Origin: Eubacteriaceae bacterium
Lineage (GTDB): Bacteria > Bacillota > Clostridia > Eubacteriales > Anaerofustaceae
Direction: 5' to 3'
Length of the DNA stretch: 41,918 nt
Assembly (NCBI GenBank): GCA_009782875.1
Contig: WRIE01000024.1
Coordinates: 1 to 41,918 of the forward strand
Positions 33,038-41,809 of this stretch are shown piece after piece. The notes beneath the pieces were generated by a model, which was not told the DNA's origin, did no database searches, and worked only from the letters and a program-made list of their open reading frames with translations. Numbering within the stretch: the first letter of the stretch is position 1; each line of letters begins with the position of its first letter. The position numbers and the translations under genes are program-made.

Positions 33038-33814
33038 CTAAATGACCTTCATATAAGTGTTCTCATGGGAATATGTCAACCATAGCCCGAATGCAGACAA
33101 GCCAATGCCGACCGCCAGCCAATACCCCAGCACAAGGTAGCTCAAAGGCTGGCTATACATCAAGGCGAAACGGAATTGCTCAAGCAAAAAACCTGTAGGG
33201 CACACGAAATTATATAATTCTTTTGCTTTTCCCGGCAGCCTGTCCAAGGTAAAAAACACTCCTGAAAGGTAGAACAGCAGCCGCAGCAAAACGACCATGA
33301 CATTGTTGAAATCTACTATATATACGCCGATATGGGCGCCAATAAGGCTGGCGCCAAAAGTAAGGACAATATATACAACCATAACCGGAAAAATCCCCAA
33401 CATGCCAGCATTTGGGAAAATGCCAAGAACCATAGCCGCAAAGAAGGACAACATTAGCCCTATGCCCATTTTTATCAAGTTGATTATCAGGGTCATGACC
33501 ACTAAGATGAATTTTGGAATGGGCGACTTTTGCAGCACCGAGCGGTATGAGCGGATAACCCCGACGCTTGATTGGACAGTGGCGGCAAAAAAGTTCCAGC
33601 TGGTCAAACCGATAAAGACATATAACGGGAAATTCTCCATATTAGTGCCAAAGACTACTTCAACGATAAATGAGTAAACCAGCATAAAAAGCAACGGGTC
33701 CAGTACCCACCACATCCAGCCCAAGTAAGAGCCTTGGACTTGGGATTTTAAATCCGCAAAAGCGCTATAAAGGGCAAATGGGAAATACTTGCGCACATCC
33801 CTTGCGAACCTCAC
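33038..33814 (-). CDS. Polysaccharide/teichoic acid export ABC permease (TagG/Wzm-like)
   Basis: 258 residues with six predicted membrane helices. The N-terminal amphipathic part, ALYSAFADLKSQVQGSYLGW, followed by WWVLDPLLFMLVYSFIVEVVF is characteristic of ABC-2-type TagG/Wzm permeases. FPLYVFIGLTSWNFF and a C-terminal hydrophobic pair also fit. The start overlaps the upstream glycosyltransferase stop by four bases (ATGA). It pairs with the ATPase encoded immediately downstream. Confidence 0.92.
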   Translation of the reverse strand: MRFARDVRKYFPFALYSAFADLKSQVQGSYLGWMWWVLDPLLFMLVYSFIVEVVFGTNMENFPLYVFIGLTSWNFFAATVQSSVGVIRSYRSVLQKSPIPKFILVVMTLIINLIKMGIGLMLSFFAAMVLGIFPNAGMLGIFPVMVVYIVLTFGASLIGAHIGVYIVDFNNVMVVLLRLLFYLSGVFFTLDRLPGKAKELYNFVCPTGFLLEQFRFALMYSQPLSYLVLGYWLAVGIGLSAFGLWLTYSHENTYMKVI

Positions 33815-36294
33815 CTTTCAACCCCATAATCAGAAAGGCTCTTTGAGTAAAGCGCTAAAATTTCTTCCAATATTTGAATGCACGCCTGCCTCTGGGCGGC
33901 ATCAACAGCTTTCAGCTTCTCCAAGTACCACCCTTCAAAAAAACCATCAAGGCGTTTTTCCACATATTCGTTGTAGACTCCATGGCTGGCCAGGATTTCG
34001 GCTTGCTCTTTTTCAAGTATCAATGATTTCGCGAAAAAATCCGGGTTCACGGTGTTGACCACAGAGCCCGCCCGCTCCGCAAAGTAGATATGAACAGGAT
34101 CCGTTATATATACAGCGCTGTTTGCATAAAGGCACATTTGCATAAAAAACAAAGAATCTTGGCCGACTGCGCCTACTGGGTTTGTAATGTTATGCGACAC
34201 CAACAGATCTCTCCTTGCCAAACAAGCTTGTATGGAGTGCGTCCTGAATTTTTCTTTGATGAGCATATTTTTCGTGTCGCCAATAACTGTTGCTTTGCTT
34301 AGGTAACCCAATGTGGAAGTTTTCTCTGCCATTTTCACGATTGGCCCGAAAGCGAAATCTGCGCCTGTCTCCTCTAGCTTCGCCAAAAGTTTTGCATAGG
34401 CGTCGCAAACCGCCTCATTGTCTGGGTCAAGGTATGTCACGTAAGCTTCGCTGGAGATTTCAAGGCCCACATTCCTTGGCCTTGAAGCGCTCCCGCTTGC
34501 CCCCCCTTCGCAGTAATGGCAGCGCACATTGGGGTATGATTGCGCAAGGTATTCCATGGCAAGGCCAGTCTCGGGATCAGTCGAGCCGTCATCCACCAAG
34601 TAGACCATCATCCGGTTAAACACGCTGCTGCGCACCAGGCTTCTAAAGCACCTGCCTAACAGGTAGTTTCCATTGTTGTACACCGGGATAATAACCGCCA
34701 AATCAGCAGCACGTCCAGCGCAAGCGGTAGAATCAGCTGCGTCGATGCGCAACCCGTCCCCTTGGACCATCTCCCCTGCCAGGTTGCCTTCCCAAAAGGA
34801 TGCCTTGGCCATAGAGTATGAGAAGCGCGCTGCGCCAAAGAAAAAAGAATAGTCGCCTGCAGGGGCCCCGGGGTCTTTTGTCACAAAGCTGGCGTTGGCG
34901 TACTTGAAAGCGTTGGCTAGATCCTCAACATGGTACGGGGAGTAGATATGTGGTGTTGCGCTGTCAAAGTAGCATACCAGGCTGGCTCCCTCTTTTGGCG
35001 CTTGGGAGATATGGACAAGCTTGGCCCCCTTGAATGATTGGCGATTGAAAACTGATTGGAGCTCTTTGGTAATTTTATCGCAAGCCACCACAACTTCAGG
35101 CCCCATATAAGCAAATGGCATGCCTGTGATTGAAAAAAGAGAGTTTAGGCGGTCATACACCGTGTGTTTGCCCATAACAACACGAAGGTTTTCTGCCCTG
35201 AACTTGGCTAAATCCACCTCAGAGTATGCGTTAAGCAATTCTGGCACAAAAGCGCGGGACAGGCATATAAAAATGCCGGGAAATATCCTTGAGATGCTCA
35301 ATGTGTAGTTTGACAAAACCAGGCAGCCCAGCGCTTGGAGCTCATATGTGCGCATGGCACACATTGTCTCTGAGTCGGTTATGCTGTTTATGTTAATTGA
35401 GAACCTGAACAGCTTATGGGCGTTCTGGAGCAGCAAATGGTTGATAGGCTTTATAGCCATCTTTGCATAAGCCAATGGGTAAGAATACCCTGCCATGCCA
35501 TAGTTGCGGTCTGCGATGACTAGCTGCTTGCCTGAGTCGATGACCCCGTCAAAAATCTCCCGCATATCTTTGCATCGCTGTTTGTAGCGCCTCATGTAGC
35601 TGCCGGCGAAGAAAGCTCCGTCAAGGCCATTCTGCCTGCCTGCCTTCAAAGCGTCTGATATGCCAACCGGGTTGTGCACAAGAGGGTTCACCCCAAACTC
35701 CAACAGGTGGCAGTTTGGGTTGCCTGTGTCCGCTTTGTAGCGGCTGACTGCCTCCAAAGCTGTTGTAAACACAAAATCCGCTTTTTTTGCAAGCCCCAAA
35801 AACCGCTCATAATTGGAAGGGTCTTCAATAGAAGTGAACACCACTGGTATGCCCTCTGCCCTTGCAGCGTCAAACATGCCGCCCACTACATGGTTGTGCA
35901 GTTGTTCGCCACGCAGCTCATCATCATACATGCCTCTCCAGCATGTGATATAGAGGAGCATGCATACGCCATCCAAGCCTTCTTGCACATTTGAGGGCCT
36001 GATTATGCGAAGGTCGAGGGCGTCCTTGTAGTAGTTGAACATGTACTCATCTGAAATAATACCCACTGCAGGCTTGTGTTGATTGCCGTAGACCCACGAT
36101 CCATTGGTCTCTTGGACTGCTTTTGCCAAATTTGCTATGCCAGGGATTGGCTTTGAAACCTTGCTTGGCAAAAGGCTGGCTGCATGATACTTTGCAGCCG
36201 AAAAAAACGAAGCGGCTTTGTTTATCAACCGCCTTGGCGTTGTATGCATTATTTTTTTGATAAGATCTGTGAATTTCAAGAACATTGCCCCCAT
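33811..36294 (-). CDS. Multidomain glycosyltransferase: CgeB-like core plus GT2 domain
   Basis: 827 residues. Residues about 75-400 form a CgeB/DUF3880-like domain, with VGIISDEYMFNYY, EFGVNPLVHNPVG, FFAGSYMRRYKQRC and MCAMRTYELQALG. Residues about 420-505 contain LANAFKYANASFVTK, shared with the protein at 28836-31130. Residues about 531-760 are a family 2 glycosyltransferase, with LAVIIPVYNNGNYL, YLVDDGSTDPE and the DPD metal motif in YLDPDNE. The protein probably adds two kinds of residue to the growing chain on the inner membrane face. Sugar specificity is unknown. Two nearby ATG codons (36294, 36285) compete as starts; neither has a strong ribosome site. Confidence 0.82.
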   Translation of the reverse strand: MGAMFLKFTDLIKKIMHTTPRRLINKAASFFSAAKYHAASLLPSKVSKPIPGIANLAKAVQETNGSWVYGNQHKPAVGIISDEYMFNYYKDALDLRIIRPSNVQEGLDGVCMLLYITCWRGMYDDELRGEQLHNHVVGGMFDAARAEGIPVVFTSIEDPSNYERFLGLAKKADFVFTTALEAVSRYKADTGNPNCHLLEFGVNPLVHNPVGISDALKAGRQNGLDGAFFAGSYMRRYKQRCKDMREIFDGVIDSGKQLVIADRNYGMAGYSYPLAYAKMAIKPINHLLLQNAHKLFRFSININSITDSETMCAMRTYELQALGCLVLSNYTLSISRIFPGIFICLSRAFVPELLNAYSEVDLAKFRAENLRVVMGKHTVYDRLNSLFSITGMPFAYMGPEVVVACDKITKELQSVFNRQSFKGAKLVHISQAPKEGASLVCYFDSATPHIYSPYHVEDLANAFKYANASFVTKDPGAPAGDYSFFFGAARFSYSMAKASFWEGNLAGEMVQGDGLRIDAADSTACAGRAADLAVIIPVYNNGNYLLGRCFRSLVRSSVFNRMMVYLVDDGSTDPETGLAMEYLAQSYPNVRCHYCEGGASGSASRPRNVGLEISSEAYVTYLDPDNEAVCDAYAKLLAKLEETGADFAFGPIVKMAEKTSTLGYLSKATVIGDTKNMLIKEKFRTHSIQACLARRDLLVSHNITNPVGAVGQDSLFFMQMCLYANSAVYITDPVHIYFAERAGSVVNTVNPDFFAKSLILEKEQAEILASHGVYNEYVEKRLDGFFEGWYLEKLKAVDAAQRQACIQILEEILALYSKSLSDYGVER

Positions 36295-36305
36295 ATCATA
36301 AAAAG

Positions 36306-37541
36306 CTAAAACTCCAAGACAGTTTTGCCTTCGCCCAAGTTTGCCAGCTTGCCAAAAAAATCATCGTGGCGCACTGCCAATACTATGACATCACTTTGGC
36401 CAAGGGCATCCTCCAAACTTGTTAAAGGCACTCCTGACACTCGGCCTGATTCGCCGACATTCGGCTCAACCCCAAGCACATGATAGCCGCTTGCGAGCAA
36501 TTCCCGGGCAACAGCCAAAGAAGGGCTCTCCCGCAAATCAGCGACGTTGGGCTTATAGGCAAGGCCCAGCACAGCAACCCGTTTTGAAAGGTCATAGCCG
36601 CATGCCGCCTTGACCTTTTCTACAACAAAAGCTGGTTTGGAGTCGTTGACTTCCCTTGCAGTGCGTATCAACTTGGCTTTGCCGCTAAAGGCCTGAACAA
36701 GAAACCAAGGGTCGACAGGGATGCAGTGGCCTCCCACACCCACACCCGGGGAAAGGATTTGAACCCGGGGATGCCGGTTGGCAAGGGTAATCAACTCATT
36801 GGCGTCAAGGCCTATACTGTCGCAAATGACTGAAAGCTCATTGGCAAAGGCTATATTCAAATCGCGAAAAGAATTTTCCACAAGCTTGCACATTTCTGAA
36901 GTGAGGATAGTAGACTCATATATCTTGCCGTCAACAAGAAAGCTGCTGTACAGCTCCCTTGCCCTTGCCGCCCCTTCTGGGGTGTCAGAGCCCACAATCC
37001 TGTCATTGTTGCGAAGCTCATGCATTATATTCCCAGGCAGAACCCTCTCTGGGCAATATGCTATGCAAAAGTCTTCGCAAGCAAGCCCGCTTTCGCCGGC
37101 TATAGCTTGCTGGACACCATAAGTGGAATATGGCGGCACAGTAGACTCTAGCACTACCAACGATCCAGCCTGTATGACTTTGCCTATGCTTGAAGCAGCT
37201 TCGTAGACATAACTCAAATCTGCAGCCTTATTTTCTTCGTGGATTGGAGTGGGCACACTGATTATATAGCACTCAGCTTCCATCAATTGCGCCGATGTCT
37301 TAAACGAGCCATTTGAAAGCGCTTTTAGCACCATTTCGCCAAGGCCCTTTTCATTTATATGGACATGGCCTTCAGACAAAGAGTCCACAATGCTCTCATT
37401 ATTGTCAAAGCCATAAACCATATGGCCTGCTTCCGCCAGCACAATCGCTGTCGGCAATCCGATATATCCTAGCCCTATCACACTTACTTTCATCAAATCT
37501 TGGCACTCCGAAACCCCAGCTTCTAAAGTGAGCGGGTGCAT
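36306..37541 (-). CDS. wecC: UDP-N-acetyl-D-mannosamine dehydrogenase
   Basis: 411 residues if started at ATG 37541, which has GAGGAG eight bases upstream. Homologues usually begin at the internal VSVIGLGYIGLPTAIVLA, whose ATG is at 37493. The NAD-binding GLGYIGLP motif, LVVLESTVPPYSTYGV, YCPERVLPG and the catalytic cysteine in GVGGHCIPVDPWF are present. It oxidises UDP-ManNAc to UDP-ManNAcA in two steps. Its presence with WecB implies that the exported polymer contains mannosaminuronic acid. A related UDP-GlcNAc or UDP-glucose dehydrogenase specificity cannot be fully excluded, but the gene set favours WecC. Confidence 0.9.
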   Translation of the reverse strand: MHPLTLEAGVSECQDLMKVSVIGLGYIGLPTAIVLAEAGHMVYGFDNNESIVDSLSEGHVHINEKGLGEMVLKALSNGSFKTSAQLMEAECYIISVPTPIHEENKAADLSYVYEAASSIGKVIQAGSLVVLESTVPPYSTYGVQQAIAGESGLACEDFCIAYCPERVLPGNIMHELRNNDRIVGSDTPEGAARARELYSSFLVDGKIYESTILTSEMCKLVENSFRDLNIAFANELSVICDSIGLDANELITLANRHPRVQILSPGVGVGGHCIPVDPWFLVQAFSGKAKLIRTAREVNDSKPAFVVEKVKAACGYDLSKRVAVLGLAYKPNVADLRESPSLAVARELLASGYHVLGVEPNVGESGRVSGVPLTSLEDALGQSDVIVLAVRHDDFFGKLANLGEGKTVLEF

Positions 37542-37679
37542 TGCGCCTTCTCCTCTCTGCAAGCGAGCAAAGCCACTGCTGGTTCGAACAAAGACACTAC
37601 TATGCCTGCCAAAGCCTCCCAAAGGGTGGTTGCCCTTGCCTAAGGGCTGCTACTGGGGGATTTGGGGAGCCGGTTTTTA

Positions 37680-38468
37680 TCAACCTCTCCTTGCCTGGCT
37701 TCCTTCTGCCCGCGTTTTGGCAATCTGCTTTGCGGCGAATATACAAAAGGCGACCAAATTGCTGTTTCGCAACCTGGCCGGCTGGGACAAAATCCGGTAT
37801 GCCCATTCCAAATGCATATTAATGGCTAGCTGGGGAGCGCGCCCCACCTCGCCGCTGATTGCATCGAATGACCCCCCAACACCCATTGCCAGCTTCAAAC
37901 AAGGCATCAGGTTTGCGTTGCGGTTAATGAACAGCTCTTGGGCAGGGCTTCCAAGCCCAACGAAGAGGGCTTTTGCGCCTGATCCATTCACTTTATCGAT
38001 TATGGACATTTCATCTCCAGAATAACCATCGACAACGCCTGCTATGGAAAGGTCAGGGTTTTTAGCCTTGAGTTGCTCTGCGGCTCTCGCTGCCACTCCT
38101 GGCTTCGCGCCGTAAAAGAAAACAGGGCAGCTTTGGCCCAATTGAAGGCTTAGCGACTCAAATAAATCCACACCTGCGATTCTGGAAGACAAGGGCCTGC
38201 CCATCAACTTTGAAGCAATAACAACCCCAATCCCATCAGGCACGAGAATGCCAGCCGACTGGAGCGCGTCTGTGACTTGCGGATCTTTCGCGGCAAGGAT
38301 AACCTTGTTTGGATTAATGGCAAATATTGTCAATATATCCACTGGCTGATCTTGGTCTATGTGCCTCGCCAATCGCCCGGCAAGATCATTTGTGTAAGAA
38401 TCGCACACTATAAAACCGAAAACTTCTTTAGTATCTATTTCCATCAATTTTGGAATCTTGGCACTCAA
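37680..38468 (-). CDS. tagA: TagA/WecG N-acetylmannosaminyltransferase
   Basis: 262 residues of the WecG/TagA/CpsF family (GT26). It has ILVPDGIGVVIASKLMG with the catalytic aspartate, IAGVDLFESL, FFYGAKPGVAARAAEQL and ALFVGLGSPAQELFI. TagA adds ManNAc from UDP-ManNAc to the primed undecaprenyl lipid, making the linkage unit of wall teichoic acid-like polymers. It overlaps the upstream phosphoglycosyl transferase gene by four bases. The C-terminal amphipathic region used for membrane association (RILSQPARLRN) is present. Confidence 0.93.
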   Translation of the reverse strand: MSAKIPKLMEIDTKEVFGFIVCDSYTNDLAGRLARHIDQDQPVDILTIFAINPNKVILAAKDPQVTDALQSAGILVPDGIGVVIASKLMGRPLSSRIAGVDLFESLSLQLGQSCPVFFYGAKPGVAARAAEQLKAKNPDLSIAGVVDGYSGDEMSIIDKVNGSGAKALFVGLGSPAQELFINRNANLMPCLKLAMGVGGSFDAISGEVGRAPQLAINMHLEWAYRILSQPARLRNSNLVAFCIFAAKQIAKTRAEGSQARRG

Positions 38469-39136
38469 CTTTCTTTGTAGCCTTTTCTTGTGAAAACCAC
38501 ACCAAATGTCTTGGCGATGATTTTCAAGTCATAACCAAAGGAGCAATTTTCCAAGTATTCTTTGTCGTATTCCACCTTCTGCTCATCAGACAATTCATCA
38601 CGCCCCATAATTTGGGCAAGGCCAGTCAGCCCAGGCTTTAGGAAACTGATGCCTTGGGCCAGTCTTTGGGCATGGATATTGTAGTGTCCTTCAATCAATG
38701 GGCGCGGGCCCACTATGCTCATGTCGCCCTTTAGCACATTGGCGAGCTGGGGCAGCTCATCGATGCTGTAGCGCCGTATAAAACCGCCTAGCTTTGTGAT
38801 ATACCTTTTCGAGTCAAGGGCGCCTTTAGGCAAGTATGCGGGGCAGTCCTCTTTCATTGTCCTAAATTTATAGCATTTGAACTTCTTTGAATGCAGGCCT
38901 ACCCTCTCTTGGATAAAAAAGGGAGGCATTTTGTCTACTGCTATAATACATAGCGCCACAATGCCCATGACAGGCGCAAGGATTGCTAAACCAGCTAAGC
39001 CGAGTAGAATATCCATTGCCCGCTTTGCCTTGTAGCCTGCCACTACTGGTTGTAGGGCTGCTTGTTTTTTTGTTATGTTTTCTTGTTGGGAGACAGCTTG
39101 AGGCCCCCGTCCTGGTGTTATTGTTTTCATTTTCAA
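38465..39136 (-). CDS. Monotopic undecaprenyl-phosphate phosphoglycosyl transferase
   Basis: 223 residues of the bacterial sugar transferase family, with a single membrane-dipping helix near residues 45-68, KFRTMKED, LGGFIRRYSIDELPQLANVL and MSIVGPRPLIEGHY. It is the short form without the four-helix N-terminal part of WcaJ. It transfers a sugar-1-phosphate to undecaprenyl phosphate and so starts chain synthesis; the sugar is unknown. In teichoic acid operons this role belongs to the unrelated polytopic TagO, so this locus combines a TuaA/PglC-like primer with TagA. It is the first gene of the operon. The ribosome site before ATG is weak. Confidence 0.9.
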   Translation of the reverse strand: MKMKTITPGRGPQAVSQQENITKKQAALQPVVAGYKAKRAMDILLGLAGLAILAPVMGIVALCIIAVDKMPPFFIQERVGLHSKKFKCYKFRTMKEDCPAYLPKGALDSKRYITKLGGFIRRYSIDELPQLANVLKGDMSIVGPRPLIEGHYNIHAQRLAQGISFLKPGLTGLAQIMGRDELSDEQKVEYDKEYLENCSFGYDLKIIAKTFGVVFTRKGYKES

Positions 39137-39285
39137 AACTTTGTTTTTGATTATTTTTTCTAGTTATGGCTTGGATTATTACTAAAATCGCCTTTTTTGT
39201 TAAAAACCAATGACAGAATTCCATACAATTTGGCACAGCTGACTATTTTTCAAGAAAAAAATTAAAAAATGTCGATTGTTGTTAT

Positions 39286-39313
39286 AGTATAGCATGACCT
39301 AGCAATTTTTCAA
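39286..39313 (-). promoter_or_regulatory. Promoter of the cell-wall polymer operon
   Basis: On the minus strand TTGAAA (39313-39308), a 16-base spacer and TATACT (39291-39286). This leaves an AT-rich leader of about 140 bases before the first gene. No other convincing promoter was seen up to the LCP gene. Confidence 0.65.
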
Positions 39314-39330
39314 AACTACTAATAAAATAT

Positions 39331-39364
39331 GGACAATAACCCTTACATATTTTGGTTAATGTCC
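39331..39364. repeat. Inverted repeat upstream of the polymer operon promoter
   Basis: GGACAATAACC (39331-39341) and GGTTAATGTCC (39354-39364) complement at 10 of 11 positions with a 12-base spacer. They lie about 20 bases upstream of the -35, a plausible activator site. No T tract follows. Confidence 0.5.
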
Positions 39365-39470
39365 AGTTTATCCATACTTTTTGCATTGTGATAGTTCTAA
39401 ATAAGCACTTTTTTTTTGATAAATTGCGATTATATAGTGACAAAGTTCCATTCTGCTTGAGCCTAGTGCC

Positions 39471-40451
39471 CTAGAAAGGCCAAATCGCTAATTTAACAAT
39501 AATAAACAAAATCATGCACACAAAATTTCCTAAGTACACAAGTTTATTTGCCCTGGCAATGTCTTCAGCCTCAACCGGCTTAAGGCTATCGCCAATTGTG
39601 GGCTTGCTTTTGACTTGGCCAAAGTAGTAGGAATCCCCGCCAAGTTTAATGCCTAGCGCGCCTGCGCAAGCAGCTTCGGTGTGGGCGCTGTTTGGGCTGT
39701 CGTGGTTGAGCCTATCACGCCAAAAAATCTTCATAGCCCTCTTAGAGCTGAACCCAGCTAAGTCTGCCGACAAAGCCATAATAAAACCCGCTGCCCTTGC
39801 AGGGATGAAGTTCAGCACATCATCCAGTTTTGCCGAAAACCAGCCAAAGTGCAGGTATTTGTCGTTCTTGTATCCAACCATTGAATCCAGTGTGTTGACG
39901 GCTTTGTAAAACGCGATGCCAACAGCCCCCCCCAGGAGAAAGTACATCATTGGCGCGACAAAAGCATCACAGGCATTCTCTGCTACTGTTTCAATACAAG
40001 CTTTTGATATCCCTTCAACATCAAGGTGCGCGGTGTCCCTGGAAACCAGCATGGATACCTCATACCTTGCCTTCTCAATGTCGTTGGATTTCAGCGCGTC
40101 ATACACTTTCATGCTCTCCTTTTTTAATCCCTTTGCGGCAAGAAAAATAAAACATGCAAAAGCTTGATAACAAAAATGCCAAAAATGCCCCCGCCTCCAG
40201 AATAGATTGCCAAGCGCTGCGAATATTCCCGTAAAAGCGGCAATGCAACACAAGGCAAACCAAAATCCAGCTCGCCTTTGCTTTCTGGCAGATTTGCCGG
40301 CAACCTTAGGCAAGAAAGCGTCTTCAAAATTATTTATTATTTTTCCCATAATAATTATGGGATGGGTGATCCATTGCGGGTCTCCGAACAAAATGTCTAG
40401 AAAAAAACCGAGTAGCATGGCATACACCAAGCTATAAGCTCTCAAAACCAA
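39471..40451 (-). CDS. cbiB: Adenosylcobinamide-phosphate synthase
   Basis: 326 residues with several membrane helices and the CbiB/CobD signatures: DILFGDPQWITHPIIIMG near the N-terminus, EVSMLVSRDTAHLDVEGI, ETVAENACDAFVAPMMY, GYKNDKYLHFGWFSAKLDDV and NSAHTEAACAGALGIKLGG. It attaches the aminopropanol arm (or its phosphate) to adenosyl-cobyric acid, late in cobalamin synthesis. No other cobalamin gene is in the window, and the upstream region shows no cobalamin riboswitch that I can recognise. The ribosome site GGAGGTGGG lies just before the start. Confidence 0.94.
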   Translation of the reverse strand: MVLRAYSLVYAMLLGFFLDILFGDPQWITHPIIIMGKIINNFEDAFLPKVAGKSARKQRRAGFWFALCCIAAFTGIFAALGNLFWRRGHFWHFCYQAFACFIFLAAKGLKKESMKVYDALKSNDIEKARYEVSMLVSRDTAHLDVEGISKACIETVAENACDAFVAPMMYFLLGGAVGIAFYKAVNTLDSMVGYKNDKYLHFGWFSAKLDDVLNFIPARAAGFIMALSADLAGFSSKRAMKIFWRDRLNHDSPNSAHTEAACAGALGIKLGGDSYYFGQVKSKPTIGDSLKPVEAEDIARANKLVYLGNFVCMILFIIVKLAIWPF

Positions 40452-40540
40452 ATCCCACCTCCGTTGTTTTAAAAGAAAAGCAGGCTATTCTCTCTATCGC
40501 TAGTATAAGGAAAACTGGAGGCAACTGCAATAAGGCATTG

Positions 40541-40569
40541 TTCACAATAAACAACATCCTTGTTATAAT
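40541..40569 (+). promoter_or_regulatory. Promoter of the PstS-like lipoprotein gene
   Basis: TTCACA (40541-40546), a 17-base spacer and TATAAT (40564-40569). Confidence 0.65.
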
Positions 40570-40753
40570 ATTGTTAAACACACGGCAAAGAGAGCTTGGC
40601 AAGCCGGACATCCAATGGTTGTGGACTGTTATGCCGAGTAGCCTCTAATAATCTATTAATTATCATAGCCAAACGATATCAACAAATCCAACGAATACGA
40701 TTGCTGGCATCTTTGAATGCCGGGCTAATACATAGTTCTGAAAGGGATTGAAA
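40570..40753 (+). promoter_or_regulatory. Structured leader of the PstS-like gene
   Basis: A leader of about 175 bases. It holds a small GCTT/AAGC hairpin (40594-40604), a larger one with arms CGG-ACA-TCCA and TGGA-TGT-CCG (40605-40636, with bulges), and GGCAT/ATGCC (40706-40721). No T tract precedes the gene. I do not recognise a known riboswitch. The length and stems suggest translational or processing control, but this is weakly supported. Confidence 0.35.
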
Positions 40754-41809
40754 TTGAAAAAGACAATAACCGCCCTTGCTATAATTTTATGCTGCGTTTG
40801 CCTGATTGCAGGATGCAAAACGGAGGCGGCTAATGACAATGAGCAAAAAGCTGCCGAGCTGTTGGCTGCAGGGCCGCCGGAAATCCACTCATCCAAGCCG
40901 CCATTTGCCTTGGGAGAGATTGTTGGCGAACCGACAAAAGATGCTCCTTGGTGGACGCTCTCCTATGGGGATTTCCCGCATATGTGGAGCAGCGATTCAA
41001 CAAACATGTTCGCAGAGTGGTTTGCAAACGCCCATGCAGGTTATCCGCAGAGCGCCCAAGGCTGGGGTTTCGTGCATCCTGACAGCCGAAACTACATACT
41101 GGAGGCATTCGGAACCGGCAGGGCAATTGAAGGCGTGTATTACGACTATGCTGCAAGAGTGCGTTTTGAGGCAGCGCCTTTAGACATGGTCTTCCCCACT
41201 TGCTTAGAGCAAGCTGATATAGACATCCTCGAAGCAGGGGGCAAAAAAGCTGCTTTTGCCGAGATTGGCCGAAGCGCCCTTGTTATCGTCGTTGCGCCTG
41301 ATTTCCCTGTCGATAGCTTGTCATTAGAAGAATTGGGCGCAGTTTTGTCAGGGGAAATAACAGACTGGAGCAGCTTTGGGCTTGATACTCCTGTGGCTAT
41401 CCACTACATGCATGACTTCAGGGACGAGTTTAACCACATGCTTGACCTGCTAGTGATGAAGGGCAAAGACATGGTTAGCGGGGAAACAGAAGAGAAAACA
41501 TATGGGATGAATTTCTCAACCCAAACTGTCATAGTCGAGATTCCCTACACAGGCAATTATGGCTCGATTGGGCTGTATGAATTTAGATCCCTTGATTGGA
41601 TGGGCAGCGCAAAAACGCTAAAAATAGAAGGGATCGAGCCAAACAGGGAAACTATCGCCTCTGGGGAATACCCATTAATTATGGGCAGCTATGCCCTTTG
41701 CTGGGAAGGCAGCGTCGTTTTGGGCGCATTTCTCGAATGGTGCGCATCTGCGGAGGGTATCCGGCTATTGGAGCTTGGAGGCTTCGTTCCGATGGTTGGG
41801 AATTACTGA
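40754..41809 (+). CDS. PstS-like substrate-binding lipoprotein
   Basis: 351 residues from the TTG at 40754, which has AAAGGG seven bases upstream; the TTG six bases earlier is too close to that site. A lipoprotein signal ends at IAGC. The mature protein shows PstS-type features: LSLEELGAVLSGEITDWSSFG, NYGSIGLYEFRSL and PNRETIASGEYPL. Phosphate is the usual ligand of this fold, but related proteins bind other oxyanions or serve signalling, and the N-terminal half is unusual. No pst permease or ATPase genes follow, so it is an orphan here. The stop lies inside the hairpin that follows. Confidence 0.75.
   Translation: MKKTITALAIILCCVCLIAGCKTEAANDNEQKAAELLAAGPPEIHSSKPPFALGEIVGEPTKDAPWWTLSYGDFPHMWSSDSTNMFAEWFANAHAGYPQSAQGWGFVHPDSRNYILEAFGTGRAIEGVYYDYAARVRFEAAPLDMVFPTCLEQADIDILEAGGKKAAFAEIGRSALVIVVAPDFPVDSLSLEELGAVLSGEITDWSSFGLDTPVAIHYMHDFRDEFNHMLDLLVMKGKDMVSGETEEKTYGMNFSTQTVIVEIPYTGNYGSIGLYEFRSLDWMGSAKTLKIEGIEPNRETIASGEYPLIMGSYALCWEGSVVLGAFLEWCASAEGIRLLELGGFVPMVGNY

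Noticed and set aside
37528-38025. 165-codon plus-strand frame
   Set aside because: It is antisense to tagA, whose family motifs are clear.
40452-40747. Cobalamin riboswitch upstream of cbiB
   Set aside because: Neither strand shows the B12 box or the conserved core.
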